64,000 nt of DNA from Flavobacterium hydatis (GTDB taxonomy: Bacteria; Bacteroidota; Bacteroidia; Flavobacteriales; Flavobacteriaceae), in assembly GCF_000737695.1 (NCBI RefSeq), contig NZ_JPRM01000001.1, forward strand, positions 124,001-188,000, written 5' to 3'. Both the position numbers and the translations under genes were made by a program. A model generated the notes under the pieces. It saw only the letters and a list, made by a program, of their open reading frames with translations. It searched no databases and was not told the origin of the DNA. Numbering within the stretch: the stretch's first letter is position 1; every line of letters starts with the position of its first letter. Shown here piece after piece: positions 1 through 8,791 of the stretch.

Positions 1-1095
1 ATTCCAGCAGTTTCAATGGCTTTATTTGCTGGTCATATTGTAGATCAAAAAGAAAAAAAGGGTCTATTGGTCAAATGTATTTTAGGCTTTTCGGTTATTA
101 GTTTTGGCTTATTTTTATTGACATGGCCAAAAGTAGTAAGTGGTTTTTCTAAAGATGCTATTTTATATTCTATTTACTTTTTAGTTTTCCTAGGCGGATT
201 AGTTAGAGCTTTTCTAGGCCCAACTATTTTTTCTCTTATATCTTTAATTGTTCCTAAAAAATTATACCCAAATGCTGCAACCTGGAGTAGTTCAGTTTGG
301 CAAGTAGGTTCAGTTTTAGGCCCTGCAGTTGCAGGTTTCTCTATCAACTGGATTGGCGTACATTGGTCTATGTGTTCTGTTTTTGCCTGTTCCCTTTTTG
401 CTTTAATTGCCTTATCACAAATAAGCACCAAACCTATTTTGAATCCAAAAATTGGCGAGCCAGTCATGGATAGTTTAAAAGAAGGAATCAAGTTTGTATT
501 CAATAATAAAACCATTCTAGGAGTATTATCTCTTGATATGGTAGCCGTTCTTTTTGGTGGAGCTGTTGCTTTATTACCCATATTTGCTCAAGACATTTTA
601 AAAGTTGGCCCAGAAGGTTTTGGTATATTGCGTGCCGCACCAGCAATAGGCGCTTTTATTACAATGCTAATTTCTGCTTATGTTCCTTTATATAAAAAAG
701 CAGGAATGAAACTTTTAGCAGCCATTTTTGTTTTTGGTTTGTGTATTATTCTATTTGGAGTTTCTACCATATTCTGGCTTTCAGTTGCTGCTTTATTTTT
801 AAGTGGTATTGCCGATGGAATTTCGGTTGTTATCCGACAAACCATTCTACAACTTAAAACACCAGATCATATGCGTGGTCGTGTTGCTGCTGTAAACTCT
901 ATGTTTGTAGGTTCATCTAATGAATTAGGAGCTTTTGAGAGTGGCTTAACTGCTAAATTAATGACACCTGTAATTTCAGTTGTCTTTGGCGGAAGCATGA
1001 CGCTATTAACTGTTTTAGGTTTTGGAATAGCATCTCCAACTTTCAGAAACCTAGATTTACAAAAAGACATGGATGATCATCAAAATACAAACTAA
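1..1095 (+). CDS. MFS transporter, 5' end outside the window
   Basis: The reading frame is open from the first base, so the N-terminus lies outside the window; the ATG at 16 is internal. About 365 residues are visible, with roughly nine to ten hydrophobic segments separated by short loops, and the layout of a major facilitator. The sequence resembles the MFS_3/EntS-type exporters (the family includes the enterobactin exporter), for example the loop with DHMRGRVAAVNSMF near the C-terminus. The substrate cannot be told from the sequence. The stop is 3 bases before the next gene, so the two are probably cotranscribed. The family call is fairly sure, the substrate is unknown. Confidence 0.8.
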   Translation: MPAVSMALFAGHIVDQKEKKGLLVKCILGFSVISFGLFLLTWPKVVSGFSKDAILYSIYFLVFLGGLVRAFLGPTIFSLISLIVPKKLYPNAATWSSSVWQVGSVLGPAVAGFSINWIGVHWSMCSVFACSLFALIALSQISTKPILNPKIGEPVMDSLKEGIKFVFNNKTILGVLSLDMVAVLFGGAVALLPIFAQDILKVGPEGFGILRAAPAIGAFITMLISAYVPLYKKAGMKLLAAIFVFGLCIILFGVSTIFWLSVAALFLSGIADGISVVIRQTILQLKTPDHMRGRVAAVNSMFVGSSNELGAFESGLTAKLMTPVISVVFGGSMTLLTVLGFGIASPTFRNLDLQKDMDDHQNTN

Positions 1096-1098
1096 TAA

Positions 1099-2022
1099 AT
1101 GAAAATAACATTCTTATTCTCGTTTCTCTTTTTGGCATTTTTAACGAATGCTCAAACACTATATATAAAAACATACGGAAACAAAACGGATAGCCCGATT
1201 ATATTTATCCATGGTGGACCAAGTGGAAACGCTACTCTTTTTGAAGGCACTAATACAGCCGAAGAACTTTCGAAAAGAGGATTTTATGTAATTGCTTATG
1301 ATCGTCGAGGCGAAGGAAGATCTATAGATACAAATGCGACATTTACCTATAATGAAGCTTTTAAGGATTTAAACACTATTTATAAAACTTACAATCTAAA
1401 AAAAGCAACATTACTCGCACATAGTTTTGGAGGATTGGTTGCTACACTTTATGTACAAAAATATCCTGAAAAAATTAAATCACTTGTTCTTGCTGGTGCT
1501 TTATTTTCGCAACAAAAAACATACAATCATATTCTGGATTCTGTCAAAAAAATCTATACTAAAAATAATGATTTAGCTATGCTAGATAAAGTTTCTCATG
1601 TAGAAAAACTCGACAAAAATTCTGCCGAATACAGAAAAGGATGCTTTGAACTGGCTGGAGAAAATAACTTCTTTAAAATTCCAAAACCTACAGTTGAATC
1701 TAAAGCTTTATATCATCAATATGAAATAAGTGATTTTTACAAAACGAATATCCGAAATAAAAATGCTCCTCTCTTGTTTTATAAAAATGAAAAACAAAAC
1801 AATATCGACACAAAACCTATTCTACAGCAATTAAAAAAGAAAAGAATGCCTATTTATGCCATATATGGAAAACAAGACGGTATATTTTCTGTTTCGGAAA
1901 TCGATGCTTTAAAGAATATTGTAGGAAAACAAAACTTTGTACTTATTGACAATTGTTCGCATTACCTATTTGTAGACCAGCAAAAAGAATTTCTAGATAG
2001 CATTTATAAGTGGCTTAAATAA
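1099..2022 (+). CDS. Secreted alpha/beta hydrolase, proline-iminopeptidase-like
   Basis: The 307-residue protein starts with a signal peptide (hydrophobic residues 3-17, then TNAQ). An HGGPSGN oxyanion motif follows around residue 38, as in proline iminopeptidases. The nucleophile is Ser109 in AHSFGGL, the acid is probably Asp260 in YGKQDG and the base His288 in CSHYLF. The protein is therefore a periplasmic or exported serine hydrolase, either an aminopeptidase or an esterase. It begins 3 bases after the MFS gene stop, which suggests one transcript. An inverted-repeat element (2061-2141) follows it. The substrate is not predictable. Confidence 0.85.
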   Translation: MKITFLFSFLFLAFLTNAQTLYIKTYGNKTDSPIIFIHGGPSGNATLFEGTNTAEELSKRGFYVIAYDRRGEGRSIDTNATFTYNEAFKDLNTIYKTYNLKKATLLAHSFGGLVATLYVQKYPEKIKSLVLAGALFSQQKTYNHILDSVKKIYTKNNDLAMLDKVSHVEKLDKNSAEYRKGCFELAGENNFFKIPKPTVESKALYHQYEISDFYKTNIRNKNAPLLFYKNEKQNNIDTKPILQQLKKKRMPIYAIYGKQDGIFSVSEIDALKNIVGKQNFVLIDNCSHYLFVDQQKEFLDSIYKWLK

Positions 2023-2060
2023 ATCAGACAATTTTTAAATCATTTAGTTCAGTTATATAA

Positions 2061-2141
2061 AACCATATAAGTGATATAAGTTCATGTAAGTTTTGCGCAA
2101 ATAAGTTTCGTCTTATATTTACTTGTATAACTTATATGGTT
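2061..2141. repeat. Intergenic mirrored-word element, copy A
   Basis: The left arm carries ATATAAG-type words at 2065, 2074 and 2084. The right arm carries their inverted forms at 2112, 2122 and 2131. The spacings 9 and 10 are mirrored exactly around the centre. The ends are AACCAT and ATGGTT. The same architecture recurs at 3969-4042 and 19896-19976. It can fold into a long hairpin. Confidence 0.8.
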
Positions 2142-2275
2142 CATTTCCCCTTCTTAATGCAATTATTAAGAATGTTGATCAAAATTCACCTAATCTAATT
2201 TTAGGCTATTTATTTCGTTAACAAAAATTAACCTATTTTGTGATTTTTTTATTTAGAATTGATATAAATAATAAT

Positions 2276-2283
2276 TATATTTG
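2276..2283 (+). promoter_or_regulatory. -7 promoter box TATATTTG
   Basis: An exact match to the Bacteroidetes -7 consensus TAnnTTTG, 18 bases before the ATG at 2302. No convincing -33 TTG is seen at the usual distance. Confidence 0.55.
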
Positions 2284-2301
2284 TTTCTATAATTGAAGAA
2301 C

Positions 2302-2658
2302 ATGAGAGAAATAGAACAAATATATCATAACGACTTTGGGATTTCCTTTTATTGGAAAAACCATAATGAGACTCTTTTTGACAAAATACAACTGATTTTT
2401 AAAGAAACAGGATTTTATTTTTCAGTAGCTGAGCTAAAAGATTTTGACGATTTAATCGAAGATAGTTTGCTTACAAATGCATGTTGTGATGAATGTGCTT
2501 TAAAAAACAAATGTCATAAGTTTTTGCTAAAAACGCCTTGTACACAAATAGATTTAGCCGTTTCGATGGAAGAATTAAAAGCGATTGAGGATTTGGTAAA
2601 AGGATCTTTATTTAAAATTGAACTTGAAGAATATGTTTATGGAGTTGGTTTAAACTAA
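2302..2658 (+). CDS. Small cysteine-rich protein of unknown function
   Basis: I do not recognise this family. A TTG at 2293 is possible, but I choose the ATG at 2302, which follows the promoter box at 2276 and gives 118 residues. There is no signal peptide or membrane segment, so it is probably cytoplasmic. The middle contains a compact cysteine cluster, CCDECALKNKC followed by a further Cys after KTP, with five cysteines within about 20 residues. That spacing would suit a zinc or iron-sulfur site. It is acidic overall and is a single-gene unit between two repeat-bearing intergenic regions. Confidence 0.7.
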   Translation: MREIEQIYHNDFGISFYWKNHNETLFDKIQLIFKETGFYFSVAELKDFDDLIEDSLLTNACCDECALKNKCHKFLLKTPCTQIDLAVSMEELKAIEDLVKGSLFKIELEEYVYGVGLN

Positions 2659-2706
2659 GACAGATTCTTATCTTTTTAACACTTATCTTTTCATAATTAA
2701 ATGTAT

Positions 2707-2736
2707 TTTGATTTTATTCAAAAAAAAGTATATTTA
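2707..2736 (+). promoter_or_regulatory. Promoter TTTG-N18-TATATTTA
   Basis: A TTTG at 2707-2710 is followed after 18 bases by TATATTTA at 2729-2736, one mismatch from TAnnTTTG. The ATG of the cytochrome gene is only 5 bases further on, so the transcript would have almost no leader. Confidence 0.5.
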
Positions 2737-2741
2737 CATTA

Positions 2742-3953
2742 ATGAAAAATACCAGCAGGCTTTTTATCCTTTTATTTTTAGTCGTTTTATTATCTAACTG
2801 CAGCAATAAATCCGATGAATATATTGATCCTCGCGGAACCGATTATGCTGGCTCCGAAAGCTGCATACAATGTCATCAAGCCGTATATCAAAAAGCAATA
2901 CAAAGTTCACACTACAAAGCTACCGCAGCAGCAATAAAAGGGAATGTTTTAGGTAATTTTAATTCAGGAGATCATGTTTTTATTTACGATAAAAACACCA
3001 AAATGGTCATGGAAGAAAGAAATGATAGTCTTTATCAGGTTTTATACAAAAACGGAAAAGAAGTTGAAGCTCATAAACTCGAAATAGTTTTCGGAACCAA
3101 ACACGCTCAAACTTCCGTATTCTGGCGTAATAACAATACATACGAATTACCGCTTTCCTATTATACATCTGTTCATAGTTGGGCTACAAGTCCTGGATTT
3201 TCGGCTGAAAAACCTTATTTTGACCGAAAGGTAGTTAAAGATTGTTATGCCTGCCATAGTTCTAATATAAGCAGCCGAAATATAGACCAAAACTCTAAAG
3301 ACAAGAATTTTATGTCTATGGATGTGGAAGATGTCATTAATAAAAAAACAATCGTTTATGGTATTGATTGTGAGCGTTGCCATGGTCCTGCCAAAGAACA
3401 CGTAAACCAACACTTGAAATTTCCTGACTTAAAAGTTGCAAAAAAGATTGTTACTTATAAATCATTAACCAGACAACAAAAATTAGACGCTTGTGCATTA
3501 TGCCATTCTGGAAATGACGGAATGAAAATGAAATCCAGATTTGACTTTAAACCTGGAGACAATCTTTCAGAGTATTTTAGAAGTTCGCATAGTGCAACCG
3601 ATACAACCGATTTTGATGTACACGGAAATCAATTTAAGTTATTATCGCAAAGCAAATGTTTTACAAAAAGTGAAACTATGGATTGTATTTCTTGCCATAA
3701 TCCACATGAAAATGCAACTAAAAACTTAGCTACTTACTCCAAAATATGCATGAGTTGCCATAACACTGTAAAACACAATACAGCAACCGTTAAAACAATC
3801 TCGGATAATTTATTGCAGGATAATTGTATAGAATGTCATATGCCGAAAAAACCATCTGGAGTAATTAGCTTCCGACTTTCTAAAGCAACCAAAGATTCCA
3901 ATTATATGCTAAGAACACATAAAATTGCTATTTACCCAACTAAGAAAAAATAA
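2742..3953 (+). CDS. Seven-haem c-type cytochrome lipoprotein
   Basis: The 403-residue protein has a lipoprotein signal with the lipidated cysteine at residue 20 (LLSNC). Seven CXXCH haem c attachment motifs start near residues 41, 168, 210, 251, 315, 336 and 362. The last six lie in the C-terminal half, after a stretch of about 120 residues without haem sites. This resembles the cytochrome c554 and doubled-CXXCH families, which pass electrons in the periplasm or at the outer membrane. No nitrite reductase, quinol oxidase or maturation gene lies next to it, so its partner is unknown. The ATG sits directly behind a promoter-like sequence. The start is supported by the signal peptide. Confidence 0.85.
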   Translation: MKNTSRLFILLFLVVLLSNCSNKSDEYIDPRGTDYAGSESCIQCHQAVYQKAIQSSHYKATAAAIKGNVLGNFNSGDHVFIYDKNTKMVMEERNDSLYQVLYKNGKEVEAHKLEIVFGTKHAQTSVFWRNNNTYELPLSYYTSVHSWATSPGFSAEKPYFDRKVVKDCYACHSSNISSRNIDQNSKDKNFMSMDVEDVINKKTIVYGIDCERCHGPAKEHVNQHLKFPDLKVAKKIVTYKSLTRQQKLDACALCHSGNDGMKMKSRFDFKPGDNLSEYFRSSHSATDTTDFDVHGNQFKLLSQSKCFTKSETMDCISCHNPHENATKNLATYSKICMSCHNTVKHNTATVKTISDNLLQDNCIECHMPKKPSGVISFRLSKATKDSNYMLRTHKIAIYPTKKK

Positions 3954-3968
3954 TTATTAGATCACTTT

Positions 3969-4042
3969 AAACATATAAGTCATATAAGAAAATATAAGTT
4001 TAGAATACTTGCCTTAAATGAACTTATATAACTTAAATGGTT
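3969..4042. repeat. Intergenic mirrored-word element, copy B
   Basis: Words ATATAAG at 3973, 3982 and 3992 and inverted CTTAAAT/CTTATAT words at 4013, 4023 and 4032 repeat the 9/10 and 10/9 spacing of copy A. It lies between the convergent cytochrome and lpxH genes and could act as a two-way terminator. Confidence 0.8.
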
Positions 4043-4057
4043 AAATCAGCAAGAGAA

Positions 4058-4816
4058 TTATTTCCCGAATTCTTTTAGTTCAAAAGTTTCACCATCAAAA
4101 ACACCGTAGGTAAAATATCCTATCCAATCTCCTAGGTTAACATAATTAGAATCCTCACCTACAGAAATAATCATAGGTAAATGACGGTGACCAAAAACGA
4201 AGTAATTATAATGTTTGGTTTCTAGTTTGCGTTTGGCATACAATACCAACCATTCGTTTTCTTCACCTAAGAATTTAACGTCTTCGTCGCCAGAAATCAA
4301 TTTATTTTTTACAGATAAGTATTGTGCTAATTTTACACCAACATCTGGATGAAGCCAACGAAAAATCCATTTTGAGAATGGGTTTGTAAAGACTTTTTTC
4401 ATTCTTTTATACCCTTTATCTCCAGGACCTTTTCCGTCGCCATGACCAATCAAGAATGTTTTTCCTCCAAAAGAGAACGCTGCATTATCGTGAAAAACAG
4501 GAATATTAAGTTCGGTTTCAAAATAATCGTTCATCCATAAATCATGATTCCCTACAAAAAAATAAACAGGGATTCCGCTATCGCGAATTTCTGCCAATTT
4601 ACCCAAAACGCGAATAAATCCTTTTGGTACAACAGTTTTATATTCGAACCAAAAATCAAATAAATCACCTAATAAAAAAATTGCTTCAGCATCTTTTTTT
4701 ACCTCATCAAGCCACGCCACAAATTTTTGTTCGCGCGGAAAACTTAACTCAGGTGTTGGTGCTCCAAAATGTTGATCGGAAGCAAAATATACTTTTTTAT
4801 TATTGGGTAATTGCAT
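4058..4816 (-). CDS. lpxH: UDP-2,3-diacylglucosamine diphosphatase LpxH-type
   Basis: This 252-residue calcineurin-like metallophosphoesterase hydrolyses UDP-2,3-diacylglucosamine to lipid X in lipid A synthesis. The metal-binding signature is complete: D14-x-H16 in ASDQHF, GDLFDFW, GNHDLW, HGDGKGPGDKG and FGHRHLP. The length and the HGDGKGPGD stretch match the LpxH group of Bacteroidetes. It is downstream of queD by 15 bases and probably shares its transcript. A cytoplasmic, membrane-peripheral location is expected. Confidence 0.92.
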   Translation of the reverse strand: MQLPNNKKVYFASDQHFGAPTPELSFPREQKFVAWLDEVKKDAEAIFLLGDLFDFWFEYKTVVPKGFIRVLGKLAEIRDSGIPVYFFVGNHDLWMNDYFETELNIPVFHDNAAFSFGGKTFLIGHGDGKGPGDKGYKRMKKVFTNPFSKWIFRWLHPDVGVKLAQYLSVKNKLISGDEDVKFLGEENEWLVLYAKRKLETKHYNYFVFGHRHLPMIISVGEDSNYVNLGDWIGYFTYGVFDGETFELKEFGK

Positions 4817-4831
4817 GAAAATAGATTTCGA

Positions 4832-5284
4832 TTACAAATTATCGCTTGCGTACCATTCAGCAAATGATGATTCAGTTTCTTGAAGTTTTAAAGAGAAAAG
4901 AGAGATATTTGTTGGCAATCTTTTGATGATTCTTTCAGAAAAATCTACAACCATATTTTCACTTGTAGGCTGATATTTAACTAGAATTACATGATGTCCA
5001 CGATTTTTAAGTTCGTTTGCTAATTCTATATGTGGTGTCGTTTCATTAAAAACGGTAGCGTGATCAAACTGATCTACGATTTCTTCTTTTACAATTTTCT
5101 TTAGATCCGAAAAATCAATTACCATTCCGTGCTTTACATTATCACGGTCTGTAATTGGCGAACCAATAACAGTTACAGAAAGCTTATAACTATGTCCGTG
5201 AACATTTTTACATTTTCCATCATATCCGTAAAGCGCATGTCCTGTTTCGAAACTAAATTGTTTTGTAATTCTGATATTACTCAT
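4832..5284 (-). CDS. queD: 6-carboxytetrahydropterin synthase
   Basis: The 150-residue protein is of the PTPS/QueD family. It converts 7,8-dihydroneopterin triphosphate to 6-carboxytetrahydropterin, an early step to queuosine and other deazapurines. The zinc histidines are visible as H16 in FETGHALYG and the pair in VHGHSY. The catalytic triad region includes DFDHATVFNE-like residues (QFDHATVFNE). No other queuosine gene lies nearby. It precedes lpxH on the same strand, and a TAAATTTG box is found 20 bases upstream of its start. Confidence 0.9.
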   Translation of the reverse strand: MSNIRITKQFSFETGHALYGYDGKCKNVHGHSYKLSVTVIGSPITDRDNVKHGMVIDFSDLKKIVKEEIVDQFDHATVFNETTPHIELANELKNRGHHVILVKYQPTSENMVVDFSERIIKRLPTNISLFSLKLQETESSFAEWYASDNL

Positions 5285-5303
5285 CGAGTTGTATTTTAGA
5301 TTG

Positions 5304-5311
5304 CAAATTTA
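5304..5311 (-). promoter_or_regulatory. -7 promoter box TAAATTTG for queD-lpxH
   Basis: Read on the minus strand, this is an exact TAnnTTTG box 20 bases before the queD ATG, in the gap after the small membrane protein gene. Confidence 0.5.
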
Positions 5312-5316
5312 CAAAA

Positions 5317-5493
5317 TTAAAAACCGTTTTTTTCTCTTTTTTTGGCTCTACTATACATCCAGTAAGCAACTCCTACCAAAATTACAAACGGAATAAAGGA
5401 GCCTATAACTACTCCTATTTGATAACTCGCATCAGGAGCCGACTTAATTTTCTCCGCAACATCCACTTTCTGAACGAATAAAGCAATATTCAT
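5317..5493 (-). CDS. Small single-pass membrane protein
   Basis: A 58-residue open frame, MNIALFVQKVDV to KKREKNGF, fills the gap between the crotonase and queD genes. Residues 26-46 form one hydrophobic segment (IGVVIGSFIPFVILVGVAYW), followed by a basic cytoplasmic tail SRAKKREK. The ATG is 4 bases after the crotonase stop, so it looks translationally linked to that gene. Tight packing, a clear membrane segment and a positive-inside tail argue that it is real. I do not recognise the family; a small subunit or anchor of a membrane complex is possible. Confidence 0.75.
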   Translation of the reverse strand: MNIALFVQKVDVAEKIKSAPDASYQIGVVIGSFIPFVILVGVAYWMYSRAKKREKNGF

Positions 5494-5497
5494 ATTA

Positions 5498-6265
5498 TTA
5501 ATTTTTAAATTGTGCTAAGGCCTTTTTAGTAAAATCAGACAAAACTAATTTTCCTGAAATACGAGCGCGCTCAAAAAGTAATGAATCCCATTTTTCGGTT
5601 CCTTCCCAAATAACTTTTTTCATCTCGGCTAAAGCTTCTGGATTGTAACTTGCTAATTTTAAAGCAAAATGAGATAATTCTTCATCCAATTCTAATTCAT
5701 TTTCAAGTACTTTGGCAAAAAGACCTTTATGGTTTGCCCAAATCGCCGATTTCCATTCGTGGGCAGCAAGAGTCATTTCGGTCATTGCAGTTTTTCCAAT
5801 TTTTCTAGAAACTGCTGGTTCTATAACAAAAGGTCCAATCCCGATTGCAAGCTCAGAAAGTTTAACAGAACTGTCTTGTGTTGCAAAAGCATAATCGCAA
5901 GCAGCAGCAATACCAACTCCGCCTCCAACAGATTTACCATGAATACGCCCAATAATTATTTTGGAGCAATTACGTATAGCATTGATAAGATGTGCAAATC
6001 CAGAGAAAAATTCCGTTCCTTGTTCTTCATTTTCAACTGCTAGAAGTTCATCAAAAGAAGCTCCTGCACAAAAAGCGCCACTTCCCTCACTTCTTAAAAT
6101 AATAACTGTTACAGACTTATCTTTACTCAAATTATCAATTTCCTTAGTTAGTCTGTTAAGCAAAGTTCTAGGAAAAGAATTACTAGCCGGATGACCAAAC
6201 TCAATAGTTGCTATTTTATTTTGGATTATGGTATGAAGTAAACCATTTTGATTTTCTGAACTCAT
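5498..6265 (-). CDS. Enoyl-CoA hydratase/isomerase family protein
   Basis: This 255-residue protein has the crotonase fold. The first oxyanion-hole segment is SGAFCAGASFDEL and the second is GKSVGGGVGIAAACDYAFA, both typical of CoA-thioester-binding members. Residues around SELAIGIGPFVIEP occupy the place where hydratases carry the second catalytic glutamate, but the motif is altered. So it may be an isomerase or a hydratase of unusual acyl-CoA. It is followed after 4 bases by a small membrane protein gene. No other beta-oxidation gene is adjacent, so the pathway is undetermined. Confidence 0.82.
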   Translation of the reverse strand: MSSENQNGLLHTIIQNKIATIEFGHPASNSFPRTLLNRLTKEIDNLSKDKSVTVIILRSEGSGAFCAGASFDELLAVENEEQGTEFFSGFAHLINAIRNCSKIIIGRIHGKSVGGGVGIAAACDYAFATQDSSVKLSELAIGIGPFVIEPAVSRKIGKTAMTEMTLAAHEWKSAIWANHKGLFAKVLENELELDEELSHFALKLASYNPEALAEMKKVIWEGTEKWDSLLFERARISGKLVLSDFTKKALAQFKN

Positions 6266-6368
6266 ATTGTTGTTTTTATTGTAAAGTTACGGTTTTAAGA
6301 ATATTTTCAGCCGATACTATTTGAAATTTGTTTTTTGAGAATTAATTGACTTTATTTGTAAACACATT

Positions 6369-6442
6369 GGGGGATTAGCTCATTTGGCTAGAGTGCTTGC
6401 CTGGCAGGCAAGAGGTGATCGGTTCGAATCCGATATTCTCCA
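6369..6442 (+). tRNA. tRNA-Ala (anticodon GGC)
   Basis: A full cloverleaf of 74 bases can be drawn. The acceptor arms are GGGGGAT and ATTCTCC, the anticodon stem CTTGC/GCAAG closes the loop CTGGCAG with anticodon GGC at 6403-6405, and the T arm carries GGTTCGAATCC. The CCA end is not encoded in full. Confidence 0.93.
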
Positions 6443-6456
6443 CAAAATAAAAAAAC

Positions 6457-6500
6457 AAACCCTTGTAAATTAGTTTTTGCAAGGGTTTCTTATTTTTACA
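6457..6500 (+). terminator. Intrinsic terminator after tRNA-Ala
   Basis: AAACCCTTG pairs with CAAGGGTTT across a 14-base loop and a T-rich run follows. Confidence 0.75.
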
Positions 6501-6683
6501 TAATCCATTAAAAATCAACCACATAATTTTAAACTTATTCTTTTGCTTTAAAATCTTATTGTGGCTTTTCCTGATTTAAACTAGTTCTACTTTTGCAAAA
6601 AATTTTATCATAAATAGCAAATACAAATCGCTATCTATTTTATCATAGAACCTAAAGCTTTTTAGCTAAAAAAAATCACAATT

Positions 6684-7250
6684 ATGGAAATGCTAGAAAA
6701 CCTAGACCCTTTACTTCGTGCCTTTTGGTTTGTTGCTATACCTACCAGTGTAATCTTTATTATTCAAACTATTTTATCATTCATCGGGGCTGATTCTTTA
6801 CACGGGCTTGATGCTGATTTTGATAATGATTTAGGAGGAGCTGACGCACCGTTCCAACTATTCTCTTTAAGGAATTTAATTAATTTTCTACTAGGTTTTA
6901 GCTGGACAGGAATTTCCTTTTATTCAACCGTTCCTAACAAAACTTTAATTGTCATTTTAGCGCTCTTAGTGGGGATTGTGTTTGTCTTTTTGTTTTTCAT
7001 AATTATCAAACAACTACAAAAATTAGCCGAAGACAATTCTTTTAAAATCATAAATACATTAAACAAAACAGCCGAAGTTTATTTAACCATTCCCGAAAGT
7101 AAAAAAGGAAGAGGCAAGATTATGATTAGTGTAAATGGTGCATTTCACGAATTAGATGCAATGACCGAAAAAAACACAATCGCGTCTGGCGCAGTAGTGA
7201 AAGTAGTAAAAATAGAAAACGATAATATTCTAATAGTAGAAACAATTTAA
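6684..7250 (+). CDS. NfeD-like membrane protein, flotillin partner
   Basis: The 188-residue protein has a hydrophobic N-terminal segment (about residues 11-34), two further membrane segments (about 64-82 and 88-112), and a soluble C-terminal part of about 70 residues with the beta-rich look of an OB fold (KGRGKIMISVNGAFHELDAMTE to VVKVVKIENDNILIVE). This is the layout of the NfeD/YuaF family, whose genes sit next to flotillins. The flotillin gene follows after 10 bases. It probably works with flotillin in organising membrane microdomains. The start at 6684 fits the first membrane segment. Confidence 0.85.
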   Translation: MEMLENLDPLLRAFWFVAIPTSVIFIIQTILSFIGADSLHGLDADFDNDLGGADAPFQLFSLRNLINFLLGFSWTGISFYSTVPNKTLIVILALLVGIVFVFLFFIIIKQLQKLAEDNSFKIINTLNKTAEVYLTIPESKKGRGKIMISVNGAFHELDAMTEKNTIASGAVVKVVKIENDNILIVETI

Positions 7251-7260
7251 TTTAAAAAAC

Positions 7261-8772
7261 ATGATGACACCAATGATAATCATAGTAGTTGCAGCTGTAG
7301 TTTTATTTGCAACAATCTCAGCATTAGTATCGAGATACAAACGTTGTCCGTCTGACAAAATATTAGTCATTTACGGACGTACTGGAGGTACATCAGCAAA
7401 ATGTGTTCACGGTGGAGGTGCTTTTATCTGGCCAGTAATTCAAGACTATTCATTCTTAGATTTAAAGCCTTTATCTATCGAAGCAAACTTAACAAATGCT
7501 TTAAGCCGACAAAACATTAGAGTAGATGTTCCTTGTCGTTTTACAATTGCTATTTCTACTGAATCTGATAGTATGAATACTGCTGCTGAAAGACTTTTAG
7601 GATTATCATCTGAGCAAATTCAGGAATTAGCCAAAGATATTTTGTTTGGTCAGTTACGTTTGGTAATTGCAACAATGACTATCGAAGAAATCAACTCTGA
7701 CCGTGATAAATTCCTTGATAATATTTCGAAAAACGTTGATAGCGAATTGAAAAAAATCGGTTTAAAATTAATCAACGTCAACGTTACCGACATTAAAGAT
7801 GAATCAGGTTACATTGAAGCACTAGGAAAAGAAGCTGCTGCAAAAGCAATTAACGAAGCCAAAATTAGTGTAGCTGAACAAGAAAAAATAGGAGAAACGG
7901 GGAAAGCATTAGCAGATAGAGAAAAAGACACTCAAATAGCCGAAACCCACAGAGATAGAGACGTAAAGATTGCTATTACTCAAAAAGACAGAGAAATTAG
8001 TATTGCAACTGCTGCAAAAGATGAAACAATCGGAAAAGCAGAAGCAGACAGAGATACCAGAGTTAAAACATCCGAAGCTAACGCGATTGCTATAGAGGGA
8101 GAAAACCAAGCAAGAATTGCTATTGCAAATTCAGAAGCACTTCGTAGAGAAAAAGAAGCTGAGTCATTACGTATTGCAATAACTGCCGAAAAAGTACAAC
8201 AAGCAAAAGCACTAGAAGAATCTTATGTAGCTGAACAAATAGCCGAGTTAGCCCGTTCGGAAAGAGAACGCTCCACACAAATTGCAAACATTGTAATTCC
8301 TGCCGAAATTGCTAAACAAAGAGCTATTATCGAAGCACAAGCTGCTGCAGAAACGACAAGAGAAAATGCTAAAGGGGAAGCCGATGCTATTTTTGCAAAA
8401 ATGGAAGCGGAAGCAAAAGGACTTTTTGAAATCTTAACTAAGCAAGCAGATGGATATAAAGAAGTAGTTGCTGCGGCTGGTGGAGATCCAAGTAAAGCAT
8501 TCCAATTACTTTTATTAGAAAAACTACCAGAACTAGTAAGAATACAAGTTGAGGCTGTTAAAAACATTAAAATTGATAAAATTACTGTTTGGGATTCTGG
8601 CAGTGGAAATAGTGAAAACGGTAATTCATCTACTGCAAACTTTGTTTCAGGAATGATGAAAACTGTTCCTCCATTAAACGACTTGTTTAATATGGCAGGA
8701 TTAAATTTACCAACTTATTTAAAAGGAATCGACAGTCCAGAAGAACATATAGAGAAAAAGAACGAAGAATAA
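7261..8772 (+). CDS. Flotillin-like SPFH protein
   Basis: The 503-residue protein begins with a membrane hairpin or anchor (residues 4-22), then an SPFH/PHB domain (about 30-190) containing CPSDKILVIYGRTGG and a GGGAFIWPVIQ stretch. A long alanine- and glutamate-rich coiled coil follows (about 195-400), with repeated blocks such as ADREKDTQIAETHRDRD and ITQKDREISIATAAKDE. The C-terminal region includes the segment GGDPSKAFQLLLLEKLPELV, typical of bacterial flotillins. These proteins oligomerise on the cytoplasmic face of the membrane and scaffold membrane domains. It is the second gene of a pair with the NfeD-like gene. Confidence 0.93.
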   Translation: MMTPMIIIVVAAVVLFATISALVSRYKRCPSDKILVIYGRTGGTSAKCVHGGGAFIWPVIQDYSFLDLKPLSIEANLTNALSRQNIRVDVPCRFTIAISTESDSMNTAAERLLGLSSEQIQELAKDILFGQLRLVIATMTIEEINSDRDKFLDNISKNVDSELKKIGLKLINVNVTDIKDESGYIEALGKEAAAKAINEAKISVAEQEKIGETGKALADREKDTQIAETHRDRDVKIAITQKDREISIATAAKDETIGKAEADRDTRVKTSEANAIAIEGENQARIAIANSEALRREKEAESLRIAITAEKVQQAKALEESYVAEQIAELARSERERSTQIANIVIPAEIAKQRAIIEAQAAAETTRENAKGEADAIFAKMEAEAKGLFEILTKQADGYKEVVAAAGGDPSKAFQLLLLEKLPELVRIQVEAVKNIKIDKITVWDSGSGNSENGNSSTANFVSGMMKTVPPLNDLFNMAGLNLPTYLKGIDSPEEHIEKKNEE

Positions 8773-8791
8773 AATCCTGTACGTTTAAAAA

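Noticed and set aside
5729..6043. A 104-codon frame antisense to the crotonase gene.
   Set aside because: The crotonase motifs on the other strand are complete, so this is a shadow frame.
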